From Laburnicola sp. R22_1 (lineage: Eukaryota; Ascomycota; Dothideomycetes; Pleosporales; Didymosphaeriaceae), in contig JACONQ010000012.1 in NCBI GenBank assembly GCA_014281115.1, positions 806,001-870,000 on the forward strand: a DNA stretch of 64,000 nucleotides. Reading direction: 5' to 3'. Positions 44,260 to 57,900 of the stretch are shown in pieces (position 1 is the stretch's first letter; every line of letters starts with the position of its first letter). Both the position numbers and the translations under genes were made by a program. The notes under the pieces are model-generated. The model searched no databases. It was not told where the DNA came from and saw only the letters and a list, made by a program, of their open reading frames with translations.

Positions 44260-45375
44260 GGCTTGCCAAATACCTTTTCTAACCTTTTTTTAGTTTAAGG
44301 TTAAAGTAGGTTAAGATAGAAGGTTATTATGTACTATGTACGGCACCTAATTCTAATTAAAGAATCTTAAACATTTAATAATGCAATAATAGTTTAAACT
44401 TTAAACTTACTTGCATCTTACCTATACTCTATAAGCTTCTAACCTATATAAGGTTTACTTATAGCGTACACAGTATACCTAGCTTATTGCTATTACTATT
44501 ATTAGTTATCTGCGCTTACGCTACTACGCGACATACTTGCTTAGATAAGCTAACTTAGCAATAATAGTAATAATAGCTAGAAGGATCTTATAGATCTTTA
44601 TAATGCTCTTGCCATACTAAAGCTTATTAATAAAGATCTTATTGTCCTTTTATATCTCCTACTAGAGGATTTTATTACTAATAAGGAGTAATTGCGTCTA
44701 CTAGAGTAGAAATATAGTCTTGCTATTCTTTGTAAACTAGATTAGCTACTAGCCTAACTAGTATATATAAATAGCATTATAAATAGTTAAGTATACCTAT
44801 CTATTATGCTACATAAGTATTTTATAAATAGAATAGAACTTTAGTATAGTTACTTTAGTAGCAGTAGCGCAAATTTTTAGTGTGTACTTTTTAGTAATAG
44901 CAAGTACTTCTTTAGAAATAACGTTAATGCCTAAATAGATAGTAGGGCTTAGAGAGATAGTAAGGACTTTGTTAAGGAGGATCTTAATATAGTAATAGAG
45001 TAATAGTATATCTAGTATATATTACTCTTATTCTACTACTTATAAGAAACATATCTATTAATATAGAAACTTGTGTTGTTTGCAACAATCTAAATAATAG
45101 TTTATAACTTAGAATAGTAGAGGAAGAATAGATAACTATAGCGTTACTATGCTAAAGTTTTATTCCTTTCCTAAAGTTCTAAGTAGCCTTTTTATAAAAG
45201 TTTTGTATATAGGAACTTTGTGCTAAAACTGCTAAGCTTACTTAGTAGTTTAAACGCATATTTTTAATTACCTTTTTACGCTCTTTTTAGTTCCTAAGTA
45301 GGGGGCTCTGCTTTTAAATTATGGTATTTAAGATAAAAGACTTTGTTGTTCTACTCCTAGGTAGATAATTTAATA
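44260..45375 (+). repeat. Element W, fragment 1 (3' part with terminal repeat)
   Basis: About 1.1 kb in direct orientation to 59600-60850 (minus a small insertion there), including the word TTGCCAAATACCTTTT and the terminal AGGGGGCTCTGCTTTT. A plus-strand frame is partly traceable (EDLNIVIEQQYIQYI, FLSQSSKQPFYK when stops are read as Gln) but not recognised. The 5' part of this copy is missing. Confidence 0.7.
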
Positions 45376-45489
45376 ATACATAGAACTTTTATAGAAACTT
45401 AGCATTCGTAAGAAATAGTAATAGAAGCCTATTTATATTAATATTTATATAGTTTTATTATTAACTATTATTATTTTATTAGTATGTAT

Positions 45490-45870
45490 TATTAACGTAA
45501 CTACCTAGAGGTAGAATAATAAAGACTTTTGTCTTAAATAATAGAATAAAAAAGTAAAGCCCCTTACTTTATAATTAAAAAGTGTGTAAAAAGATAATTA
45601 TAAAAAAGTATATTTAAACTACTAAGTAAGCTTGGTAGCTTTAGCGTATATAGCTCCTATATATAAAGTTAATTTATAAAAAAAGACTATAGTTAGAACT
45701 TTAGAAAGGAAATAAAACTTTAGCGTAGTAACACTATAAGCCATTCTTTCTTTACTATTCTAATTATTATAAATAATATAAGTTAATATATTAATAGATA
45801 TATACTACTATGCTTATAAGTAGTAAAATAAGAATAATATATACTAGATATACTATTACTCTATTACTCT
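45490..45870 (-). repeat. Element W, fragment 2 (inverted terminal part)
   Basis: Reverse complement of the last 350 bp or so of fragment 1, facing it tail to tail across about 110 bp, so that 45000-45870 is a large imperfect palindrome. Confidence 0.65.
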
Positions 45871-45879
45871 ATTAAGGTT

Positions 45880-46260
45880 ATTCTTTCCTTCTAGGCAGAA
45901 GTATAAACTGCCTCTATTTATCGGTTTTTAAGTGCCCTACTGCGTTTAATTACTGCGTTTTTTAATTGCGTTACTAGCGCCTATATAATATTATGTAACG
46001 TTATATTACGTGCGCGCTAAGCCCTAGGACCTAGAGCGCGTTAAAGTTTTACTGGCGTTTCTCTCCCTAGGTTTTAAGATAATAACTTATAATAATAACA
46101 TCCTAACTTGCTTGTCTATCTACCACCTTACTAAATAATTAACTGCTATCTTTTAACCTTTTACTATATTACTAGACAATTTATAACCTACTATACGCAC
46201 GCTCTACTACTACTACTATTACTACTATAATATATAATAAATCGCGCGCGCGCTCCCTAC
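45880..46260 (+). repeat. Element W, fragment 3 (internal part)
   Basis: Direct copy of the W interior found at 47870-48475 and 58257-58570 (shared GTATAAACT, TTAATTACTGCGTTTTTTA, CACCTTACTAAATAATTAAC). A GC-rich CGCGCGCGCGCT run follows at 46245. From 46260 to 46670 nothing further was identified. Confidence 0.6.
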
Positions 46261-48475
46261 TCCTAATACTAAATAGTATCCTGCTATTCTCTACTAATAA
46301 CCTATTAACCTCTAGACACCTAGTATTACTCTACTTATCTTCTATAGAAATTCTATAGGATAAGCGTGTACCTATATGCCTAACACCTCTTATAGCTATT
46401 TTGTATAGATCCTACTCTTATAATTATACTACAGCTTCTTTAGATTATATAGCCTTATTTAGTTATTTTAAAGCATTTTATAACCTTTGCCTATTCTTTT
46501 CTATTACCTTTAAAAATATATCTAGCAACTCTTATTAATATAGCTAAGTATAAGGCAGCTAAACTAGTAGAAAGCAAGCTACAAGTTAAATTCTATGTAT
46601 GTAGTCTCTATATACTTATTAAGGTAGTAGGACTCTAATAAACTAGCTAAGGCGATTTATTTACTGCACTACTTATATGCTACTACTATGTAGCATTATA
46701 TTAACTACCTAGGGATAGCACGACAAAGGCTTTCATCTTAAATAACATGATAAAAAAAGCAGAGCCCCCTGCTTAGTAATTAAAAAGAGCGTAAAAAAGG
46801 TGGTCATTACAAAAAAAGATCCTACTACTATATAGTTAGTAATATTAGGCGTTTAACTTTTATAATACTAATTTTAGCTAGCTTTATTATTATTATTATC
46901 TTTTTTGTTATACACGTATAGACGTGTAACTACCTACCTAATAGTAATAGTATTATTAGGGCAAGGGATAGCTATACTAGATTATAATCTTAAGGTCTTA
47001 CGTAATAATTTACTCTATGTGTAAAGGTAGATAAACACTTAATTTAGTAGTAGATTTTTATACTTTATGCGTAAGTAGCTGCGTTACGTTATTATTGTTA
47101 ACTTTAGTACCTATAGACTATAGTATAGCTTGTGATTAACTCTATTATAAGGGGCTAGCTAATTTGCATATGCTTATAAATAGTATGCCTAAATAGTTAC
47201 TAAACTAGTCTTATTGCTTTACCTTAAATTATAGTGTTTTTTAGCACACCTATAGCTTTCTCTTATAGCGTTATACTATGTATAGAACGTGCGCGAAGTA
47301 TTCTTCATAATAGGTTATTCTTAATAAATCTTCTAGTATCTCTCTACGCCCTACTATCTAGTAACAGAATCTAAGAGAAAAGGCAAAAGATAGAGAATAA
47401 GGTGTTTATTAATAATCTCTAGTAGAATAAGAATATTATATAGATCTATAAAATTCTTTTAGCTATTATAACTATATTAGCTTATTTAAGTATATATACT
47501 ATATAAGTAGTGTAGGTATAAATAGTTAATAATACTAATAGTAATAATCTAGATACTATATATAATATAAATAAACTTTGCCTAGAGTTAGATGCTTACA
47601 TATTATAGGTAGAATATAAGTAAGTTTAAACTATTATTATGTTAGTATATTTAAAGTTAGTCTTTAATTAGAATTAGATGCTATTTATAGTATATAACAA
47701 CTTTCTATTTTAATTTATTTTAATCTTAAACTATAAAAAGAGTTAAAGAAGGTATTTAATTATCTAACTCTTTATATTAGTATAAATTAGATTATTATTA
47801 ACATTATATAAATATATAAAAAGACACTTACTAACCTAATTATAGTATAGTCTTTATCTCTTCTAGGCAAGAGTATAAACTAATTCTACTTATTTAGTTT
47901 TTAGGTAGCCCTACTATATTTAATTACTACGTTTTTTATTACGTTATAGTGCCTATACAATATTATATAATATTATACATGTGCTAAGCTCTAGAACTAG
48001 AGTGTGTTAAAGTTTTTCTAACATCTTTCCTAGCTTTTTAGACAACTAATCATACCTAGTATATCTTATAATTAACTACCTTATTATTAGTATAAGGGAC
48101 TAATTTTCACATACTAATAAATAGTTCCTAGCTTAACCTATTTTACTACTTTACCTTTTTTAAATATATTTTTAGTGTACCTATAGCTTTTCCTTATAGT
48201 GTTATACTATACACTAAAAGGTCTATAATATTTTTCTTCCTAATAGTATAGTCTTTACTATATTTCACTAGTATTTTTATAATAAAAATAGCTATCTATA
48301 TATATACTAAAATAGTGTATATTTTATATATAATACTATTATATTAATTTTTAAAATCTAACTTTTATTAATTTTATTTTACTTTTTAGTAACTTTTAAC
48401 AATTCTTCTTAATAAATTTTAATAACTTCTAATATTCTATATTATACTATAATTACTCCTTCTAGATAGATGTAT

Positions 48476-48651
48476 TATAAGGAGCTTTAGACTATAAGAT
48501 TAGAGTTGCCTAAGTAAACTTATAAGTTTAATAGGGTTTAATAGTAACTCTAGCCATAGACTTCTATATACTTCTAGCTTAGTAGGAGTATAGACCTAAA
48601 ACTTTAAGGCAGCGGGCTAAGTAACTATAGAAGGGTGCTTAGCCCCTTATA
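48476..48651 (-). repeat. Gypsy-2 3' LTR (176 bp)
   Basis: Inverse of Gypsy-1 LTR; starts TATAAGGAGC and ends GCCCCTTATA on the plus strand. Confidence 0.9.
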
Positions 48652-49401
48652 TATTCTCCTTCCCCCTCTTTCCCTCCCCCCGTTTAAAAAATCCTAGCGT
48701 TATATTTTGTATTCCCTATAGCAGTAGCACTAATTTCTCTTTTGCGCGCCTAAGATCTTAAGGACAAATCTAATACTATGTATATTAGTAATAGTACTTT
48801 AAGCCTCTATAAGGTTCTAAGTATATTTTAGCTATAGAGAGCACTAGGCTCCTATCCTCCTACTTTTAGTAGGACAACCTAGTTATTATATCTAACGCGT
48901 TTATATTTATATCTCTTAGGTTCTATAAGATAACTTAATTATTATATCTAACGCGTTTATATTTATATCTTTTATTTTTTTAGTATAGCTATCTATTTTA
49001 GTTAAGAATTTACGCTAGTGTTATTTACTTTAACTAAGGTAAATAAAAAGATCCCTACCTTATTTTTACTTTTCTCTTCTACTTTATTACTATATTTGCA
49101 ACACTCTTTATTAATATTATATTATATTTCTAATTATTACTCTTACTTTTATACTCTTTCTACTATGTTCCTTATTATTAATCTCTATTATAGTTAGAGC
49201 TAATAAGTAACCCCTTACGCTAGCCTTTATAACTTTACGTAAGTGTCTAAAGTCTAGCTTAACTACAACTTAGTATTCTCCTAGAAAAATTTTAACTTAT
49301 AGTACTTCTATTTATAATAGTAAGCCTTTGCTTTCTACTTTAGATTCCTATAGTGCTAAGAACTTTAAAGAGTTTATATGTAATAAGACTATAAAGGACT
49401 A

Positions 49402-51252
49402 ACGTGTTTATAAGCGTGCCGTCAGTACAAGCGAGCCGTCAACCCCACCAACTTTCCGTAACGCGCGATAAGCAAACTATAATGCCTTAACCAACTACAA
49501 CTCAATTGCCCTATAACGAAGGAGATATCTTCCTTGCTATCTCAGCTATTAATAAAAATCAGATTTAGAGCGAAAATCGCGCTGCCTTAACGTTTAACGT
49601 CCCTCGATCAACGCTGCGCGACCGACGCGCCGGAATTGCTGCGCGACGCAATTACTAGCCCAAATTAAAGAAGCTTACTAAGCTAGAAGAGGAGGTGATT
49701 GTTGAGCAAATACTTAACCTAGATTCGCGAGGCTTTGCGCCCACTCTAGGTGCTGTACAAGATATGGCGAATAAGCTGCTCACTGAGCGCAGCGCAGGCC
49801 ACGTTGGCTAGCAGTGGCCTAGGAACTTTGTCAAGCGAACAGACAGCCTCACAACGCGATTTAATCGACCCTACAATCGACAACAAGCCCTCTGCGAGGA
49901 CCTGACAGTTATACAGGCCTGGTTTGAGCTAGTAGCACGTACAAAGGCCACCTACGGTATCTGCGACGAGGATACCTTCAACTTCGACGAGACTGGCTTT
50001 CTGATGGGTAAAATATCCTCCCAGCTAGTCGTTACTGGCTTAGAGAGGCGTGGCCGGCCAAAAGCAATCCAGCTAGGCAATTGTGAGTGGGTGACGGCGA
50101 TCCACGGAATCAACGCTGCTAGGTGGGCAATCCCGCCCTTTATTATCTTCGCTGGCCAGTACCACCTCTCTGCCTAGTACGAGGGCAACAATATACCAGG
50201 TGACTAGGCTATTAGTCTCAGTAACAATGGCTAGACTACGAACGAGCTTAGTGTTGCCTGGCTACAGCATTTTATTAAGCATACAGTAGAGCGTAGAGTG
50301 GGCGCGCGTCAGCTACTAATACTTAACGGCCATAAGAGTCACAACTCGCTCAAATTCCAGAAGACCTGCAAGAAGAACAAGATCTACACTCTCTGTATAC
50401 TGCCATATTTATTACACCTTCTGCAACCGCTTAATGTTGGCTATTTCTCGCCGTTAAAGTGGGCGTACGGGCGCCAGGTCGAGGGCCTGATACGCGACCA
50501 CATTAACCATATCACTAAGCTTGAGTTCCTACCAGCCTTCCGCGCCGCCTACAACCAGTCAATTACAAAGGAGAATATCTGCGCAAGCTTTTAAGGCGCT
50601 AGGCTAGTCCCACACAATCTAGAGGCGGTGATATTAAAACTTAATGTGAAGCTTCGTACGCCGTCACTAGCAGCCCTACTAGAGACCCTATAGGAGTCTG
50701 CAACACCAAGCAACGCGCGCGAGCTAGGCGCTTAGTTAACTCTAGTTCGTAAGCGGATCTAAAGGCATTAAGGATCCTCTCCTATATCAGTTATCCAGTC
50801 GCTTAATCGGCTTATAAGAGGGGCTAAGAGAATAGCGCATTTAATAGTAATTATGCGCGATAAGATAGATAGTCTACAAAGGGCAAATAAGGCAGCCACA
50901 ACGCGTAAACAGCGCAAAAAGAAGCGGATCTAGAAGCGAGGCACTCTATTAAAGGTAGAGGGAGAGGATATTATTGCTTAGAAGGCTGTTGAGCAGCAAC
51001 TAGAGGGAGAAACGCGGTATAGCCAGGCGCGGTCAGGTGCGAGCTGGCAGGCTTCAGCGCGCTGCACGCGCTGCAGGGAGCCTGGGCACAACTCACGTAC
51101 GTGCAAGAAGGCTTCTATAGATACTGCTTGATTTAGGAAAGCTATTATATTAATAGAATTTTGATGTGTTGTTAAACTACGTGGCTTTTTAAGTGTAGAA
51201 AGTTAGTAGGGTTGACGGCTCGCTTGTACTAACGGCACGCTTGTAAACACGT
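49402..51252 (+). mobile_element. pogo-like DNA transposon 5 with CCHC transposase, 1.85 kb
   Basis: TIRs 49402 onward (ACGTGTTTATAAGCGTGCCG) and inverse ending at 51252, flanked by TA (49400-49401 and 51253-51254). Each TIR has AAGCGTGCCGTC and AAGCGAGCCGTC at 17-bp spacing. GC content stands out against the surrounding AT-rich Gypsy-2. It is the most complete member of the family that also includes 18779-20441. Confidence 0.94.
49482..51131 (+). pseudogene. pogo-like transposase with C-terminal zinc knuckle, point-mutated
   Basis: One frame of 549 codons from ATG 49482 to TGA 51129-51131 with no frameshift, only TAG/TAA stops. Order: psq-type HTH with FNVPRSTLRDRRAG, CENP-B/Tc5 domain (VEQILNLDSRGFAP), and a DDE_1 core TFNFDETGF, LLILNGHKSHNS, LLQPLNVGYFSPLKW. 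The second and third catalytic Asp are now Asn (GAC to AAC type). A basic helix follows (RKQRKKKRI). The C-terminus carries a CCHC zinc knuckle, CTRCREPGHNSRTC, at about 51063-51105. The start is supported by the sister copy (ATG 20351). Inactive by mutation, but otherwise full length. Confidence 0.92.
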
Positions 51253-52349
51253 TATTATAAAGTTAGTTTCTTAGTTTTTCTATATTATTCTTTACTAATT
51301 CTAAGTAGTTCTTTCAAGACTTAAGCTATAATTAAAAGACCCTTAAGGCTATCTATATAATATCTAAGGACTTTATCTTTAAGACTACTTATATTTATAA
51401 GAAGTCCTACTAGTACTGCTATAAGTAGCTTATTTTCTATGCGTAGAAGCTTATAGAAAGAAAGTATAACTATAAGGCTTATATTATCTACTCTAGTACG
51501 TGTTTAAATAAGGTATAATAATTCTCTAGCAAACCTCTTTCTTACTAATTTACGTCTTAGGTTTAGAATAGTTTATAAAAGAACTTTACTAAAACTAAAT
51601 TTACTAATCTTATCTAAAAACATATTCTTTATAGTAATAGTTATACTAGTAAGCCTTTTATTAATTTTTAGTAAGCTTATTTTAACATTCTTATTTATAA
51701 GTATAGCTTTACTATTAGAGCGCTTAAGTTAAGCCTTAAAAATAGATATTACTAATACTAGATAGTCTAAATAGGATACAGAGCTTTTATATTAGATTCT
51801 TATAGTTTAAAAAAATACTTACACTATTCTTTAAGCTTCTCCTAATAAACTTACTATAAGTTCTAGGTTTTAAAGTTTATCGTCTTTAGCTAATATTATA
51901 CTATAGTTACTTGCCCCTCCTACTCTATCTATTTTAGAGCCTCCCTATTAAGATCTAGTTAAGCTTGTTCTAAATATTATAAAGACTATTTGTGCTAGCA
52001 AAATATTAAAAGGTTATAAAATTGCTACTATTTTAGAGCGTATTAAGAGGATTCTAGATTTTGTAGTAATTAGTCCTAATTAGATTACTATTCTTTGTTA
52101 GAAGGTTAAGAGAATAGACCTTAATTCTAATTTAGGCAAGAGTAAGTTTATAAAAAAGAAGTAGTATACTTATTTATTTTTTTAGATTATTAGAATATTT
52201 CTATTTCTATATCTAGCCTTATTATTAAGGTCTAAAGGTGTTTTCTTATATAGTTTGCAATTTTATAAAAATAGCTAAGCTATAAGCTTAGCTTCTTAAA
52301 TATTTAATTTCTTTAGTTATATTATATTTATTTCCCCTTTTTTATAATA

Positions 52350-55300
52350 TTCTCCTCTTAATAGCCCTCCCTTCTCTCTTTCCTAATTACTCTACTTCTT
52401 ATTACTTAGAATTTTTTTTTTAGAGGGAGAATAATTCTCCCTTTTTTTACCTGCTTATATTAGAGCTAACACTTCTAAATAGTTTGTAGTTCTTTCTTAC
52501 GTATTCTTTACTCTTCTAAGCTGATTATAGTTTTATTTTTTACTAATCTTTAAGTAATTAGTAAAAAGGGCTAGAGGTCTAGACTTATCCTAACCTCTCT
52601 TTAGTAAAGACTTTCTAAGTTCTTTACTAGAAATATAACTTTTATAATAGAAGCTATAGCGTATTTATTAGTTTAGGAAGTTTCTATAAAGATTTATAAG
52701 TAACTCTCTATTATTACTTTAGAATAGGAAAGTATATATTTTCTAGTAATTTAATACCTCTATAGTAAAGAGATTTAAAATAGGTTTCTAAGTTAGGTTA
52801 GTATTATCGAAATACTTAACTTAACAAAGTAATTTCTATAGCTCCCTTCTCTTTTAAGTAGGTTTCTTAGCTATAATGTTTTTTATAATCTATTCCTCTT
52901 TTTTTAATAATAATAGCCTCTAGTTTTCTATTATTTATAATCTAGCTAGGGAGAGAGTCTTTTTTAGCTAGGTGTAGACAATTTACTAAGAATACTAAGT
53001 AGACTTTAGATAGAATATCTAGTTCTATATTATAGAAGTCTACTATTTATATAACTATAAAATTTGCGTTTTTCTAGTTTAACTTTTTATTAGAATAGAA
53101 GTTAGATAGGTAGTTCCAATACTAGAGCTAAACTTTATCTTCTTTCTTTAATACTAGAGTGTCCTTTTAGTACTAGTTTACTTGCTACTTTTACTTTTAT
53201 TAAAACTTGGGTATTTTAGCTTAAATAAATATAAAAACTTCTTATAACTTTTATAATAAAGCTTTAGTAGACTTTACTAGTTACAAATCTTATTAGTAAT
53301 AATTAATAGCTTGTATTTTTAGATTTAGCTTAGCTAAGTCTATATTATATTTATGCTAAAGACAAAGTAGTGCTACTTTAGTAAAAGTAGCTTCTTGTCT
53401 ATTAATAGCTATTTGCACTATAAAGCAGTATAAGGCCTAATTCTTTTAGTTCTATTATATAAAAGTATAAAGGTATGCCTTAAGTATAGAATTTATATAT
53501 TTTATAGTGCTATTAGTGTTTAAGTACTTAAAGGAGAATAATCTTCTTTAAACTTTTATTCTTTTATATAGATATTTTTAAAAGTTACTTATAAATTAAC
53601 CTCTATAGTTAGAGGTTATGGTGTTAGGGAGCTAATAGTAGGCTACAATATAATAGAGAAACGCCTTTACTATAGTTTCTATCTCTAAGTCTAGTAAGGG
53701 GACTAAAACTATTTTTTCTCTGGTCTATTATATACTACTATTATATTTATATTATTTTTACTTATAGGAAGCTTAGTAATAAAGTCTATAGAGATCTTTT
53801 TTTATATCTAGTCTAGAAGAAGGAGGAGTTTTAGTAGCCTTTATCTTATATTTTTATAGCTTATTTCTCCTATATATATTATAGTTAATAAATTTATAGA
53901 TAAAATCTAATATGTCTAAAAAAGTATAATTTAGTAACTATTTTATAAGTAATCTCTTTTTCTGGGTGCCTAGATACAAGGGAGTTATAAACTGCAGCAA
54001 CTAGTATTATTAATAGAGGTTTCTAGTTTAGAACCTATCTTTATTTGTAGTACTAAAGGTAATTAGTGTTATGAATATTATACTTTTATATAGCAACCTT
54101 TAGGTTTAAAGAGAAGGAAAAAGTGCGCCTATAGTAAAGAATGCACTTTTTTACTTCCTTTAATATACGATCTCCCTCTAAGCTATAAAACTATAGTTTA
54201 TTTAAGTTTAGGTTTGCTAAGAAGTATGTTTCTAGTTTAAGAGAAAACTCTTTTAGTAAATAAAGAGAAGGAGACTAGTGTTTCTTATATTTAGCTTAGC
54301 TCTTTTTTTTCCTAAGGTGGTTAAGCCTTTTAGGCAGAGCTTATATTACTAGGGCTATAGATATCTAAAGCCTCATATTTCTATTTTCTAAAAGAACTTT
54401 TTTAAGCAGTTGAGTTTTATAGGACTTAATCTAGTTATCTTTAGTATTAGTAGGCATATTTTACTAGTGTTGCAAAAGGGCATTTATCCTTAAGTTAATA
54501 GTTTCTAGTTTATATTAAAATATTTTATTTTATTTATTAAAGGTATTAGCCTAGCGTATATATCTTTTATTTAACCTTTTAAACTTTATAAGCTATATAA
54601 GGTTCTTATAATTAGTGTATATAAGCGTATAAGAAATAGCCTAAAGTATATTATACTACTTTTTAGTTACTTTAATAACTATAAGTATTTTTTTATTATA
54701 AATTATATAGTTTTCCTTTATAAGAGTGTGTTTAGTAAAGAAGTAGATAATTAGCTTAAAGACTTCTTTTATATTAAACTGTAAGAAGTAGGCTCTAGAG
54801 GCCTAGCCTAAAAGGTTAGCCTCTAATACTTTTTTAAATTAAAGTAGGCTAGTGTAGGCTTAGTGCAAAACACTCTCTTTAGATAATTAAAGGCCTACTA
54901 TTATTCCTACCTCTATAAAAGAGAGTTTCCTTTCTAGTTAACTTTATTAATAAAAATACTACTTCTAGGAAGTTGTTTATAAACTTCTAATAGAAGTTAG
55001 TAAAACCTAAAAAACTCTAAACACCTTTTATATCTATAGAAGGGGCCTAATTCTAAATAGTCTTAAGTTTTTTTAGGTTTATATTGTTTTCTTTCCTACA
55101 CTTTATAATAAATTTAAGGTATTTAGTTTTAGTAACTATAAACTTACACTTCTTAATATTAGGTATAGCCCTATCTTATCTAACTTTTTTACTACCTATT
55201 ATACTTTGTTCTAATAGTCTCTTAAAGATCTAATAGACAATATAAGGATATTATCTATATAGGTAGAGTAGAAGTTATTTAAGTATTAACTTAAAATATA

Positions 55301-57900
55301 GTTAATATATCTCTAGAAGGTGCTTAGTATATTAGCTAGTCTAAAAGGGACTACTAACTACTTATATAATCTAAACTAGGCTTAAAAGCCTATTTTCTAT
55401 TTCTTTTTTATACTATTTTTAATTTATAAAAGGCCTAAATTATATCTAATTTTATTAGCTACTTAGCCTTAGTAAGAAGCTGCAATATTCTTTTATTAAG
55501 GAGGAAAGAGTAGTAATCTTTCTATAATAAGACATTTAACGCCCTATAGTCTATATAAAATTATAGACCTTCTTTAGGTTTTCTTATAAATAATACTAGT
55601 ACTATAGCGCTAGACTTACTTACCTAAATAAAGCTATAGTTAAGGTACTCTATTAGTTTCTTATAAAGAACTAGCAGTTCCTCCTTTAATATACTATAAA
55701 GAGGCCTAAAGGGGATCTTTAGGGTCTCTCTATTCTTCTTAATAAGAGGAATTAAGTAATTAATTCTAGAGACTTATAATAGTGGAAGTTTATTAGCTTA
55801 TTCTCTTAAGAAAACTTTTATCTAGTTTAGGAGCTACTTAGGGAGGTGGTCTCTTAGGTCTACCTTAACCTTTAGGACTAGGGCCTTTTAGATATTCTTA
55901 AGAGAGATAGTAAAGACTATTAGCCTATTTTCTTTTATATTTCACTTATTTAAGGTTATAAATAATATAGTAGAGACTTTTTAACTAGAAGTAGGAGTTT
56001 ATCTCCTCTACTTATCTCTAATTCTTATATAGGAGGACCCTATATATATAGAGTGTTTCTCTAGGGCTACTAATATAGCGTGCTTCTTCTACTATAGTAA
56101 ACTAAAAACTAGTTTATAGTCCTTCTTCTTTCTATTAATATATGCCTATATTATTTTAATATACCCTTTAATATCTATCTCTATATAAGCAGCTTCATAG
56201 ACTAAGAAGGTTACTTCTTTAAATCCTATTACTTATTAAGAATTATTTAAACTAATATATTATAGGTTAGCTTTCCTAGCAAACTTTTTAGATATGAGGG
56301 TAGTAGTAAAATACTTTAAATTAAGCATAGTATATATAAACGTAATATTATTAATAAAAGTATTTATAGTAATTAGTATTAAATCTAGCTATACTTTTTT
56401 ATACACATTAAAGTTCGTCTTTTATTTCTTTATAACCTGCTTTATCTTCTTTTTCTAATAACTTTTAAAGGAGAAACTAGTTTTCTAACTCTACTAAGCT
56501 ATTAATATTCTTATTACTACTATTTATCTCCTAGGCCTTACTAGTCCTAGCTTATATTAGGGGAATTACAGCTTAGAGGTAATAATTCTAGACGCTATAT
56601 TATTTTTTACTATAGTAAAAGCATGCTCTTTTCTTATAGCGCTTTTCTAATTCTTTTTAAAGACCTATTTAGCGCACTTTTTAGTTTTTTAAGGGTTCGC
56701 TTTAGTAGTCTTTATAGTGCTAAAATATATAAGTTCCTAATTTATAGTATTAGTAGACTTAGTAGAAAAGAAGGCTGCTATATAAAAGGGCTTTATTATC
56801 TTTATATAGTAGATATTCTTCTTAACTATAGTAACTCTATCTATAAGTATTATAAGGTCCTAGTTTTTAAGGATCTCTAGTATAATTAGCCTATCATATA
56901 AGTCTATATATAAGACTCTTTAGTAAATATTCTTTAAGTTCTTCTAGTTGTTTTTATTAGCCTTAGTAGCTAGGCGCATAAAGTTAGTATTAAACTTATT
57001 TAGTAGGAGTTTGCCCTATTAGCTAAGAAATAGCCTATTTTATACTTACTTCTCTACTAACTTATTATAAAAGCTTATATCTAAGAAACTCTAGAATTTA
57101 TCTTTAGAATAGGTTCCTTTCTCTATAAAGACTAGTGCAATATCTACTACCTTACCTATTAGCCTACTTATAATATAATTAACTATATTTTTTAGAAGGG
57201 GGTAATTCTTACAAATCTTAGCCTCTGTTATATATTTCTAACGCTAGTAATTACAATAGCTTCTAGAGAATAACTCTAGATTAGGGTGTTAGGGGTGTTA
57301 GCGCTCTAGTAGCGCTTTGCTAAGCGCTAGTATAACTACTATTGTTTAGAAGAGGGCTAAGAGCAGAGTCCTTACTTTAGCATATTATTCTAATTACGTA
57401 AGTTAATTAGCAATTACTCCTAGTAAGGTTTAGAGCTATTTATTAGTGTTTAGTTAAACTACTAGTGCAACTTATAGTTACTTTAAGCTAGTAAGATAGC
57501 TTATAGTTTGCGTTAGCGTGTTATAAAGAGTGTCTCTTTTTATATTCTAGGCCTTTTCCTTTTTTTAGGTAGGTATTTAGAGCCTTATTAATCTTTAGTT
57601 TTATAAATACTAGTAGACTAGCTTAATCTTTTATATATATTCTATCTTATTATAACTCCCTATACGTAGTTCCTTAGTAAGGTAAGTGGTAATATCTACT
57701 TCTATAGCTTCTTACTATTAGAGTTTAGTAACTTATTACGCTAGGTAAGGGATAAGAATATTCTTCTTTTTATAAAAAGACTCTAGTATTCACTTTATTA
57801 TATTTGTGTTTGTTTATAGAGTTAAGAAATTTTAATATTTAACTTAACTACGTATTTATTTGTAGAGTTAAGAGATCTTAATATCTAACTTAACTACTTA
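52350..57900 (-). pseudogene. Gypsy-2 gag-pol, RIP-saturated
   Basis: Minus-strand counterpart of 24990-30240. The RT site reads YIDNILI (about 55245), again YIDD with Asp changed to Asn. Integrase remnants lie at about 52900-53900, RNase H at 54400-54900, RT at 54950-55760, the protease-like part near 56300, gag toward 57800. Stops occur every few codons. An 85-codon plus-strand frame at 56623-56880 is antisense and not a gene. Confidence 0.75.

Larger units (their letters stand above)
48660..52350 (-). pseudogene. Gypsy-2 region between integrase and 3' LTR (split by pogo 5)
   Basis: Counterpart of 30300-32000 in Gypsy-1, about 1.85 kb once the pogo-like element 49402-51252 is removed. Continuous similarity to Gypsy-1 is seen across the insertion point (AAGAACTATTATAGAGTTAG versus the two flanks). 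The same possible third ORF, without recognised domain. Confidence 0.4.

Noticed and set aside
56623..56880. 85-codon plus-strand open frame
   Set aside because: Antisense to the Gypsy-2 pol remnant.
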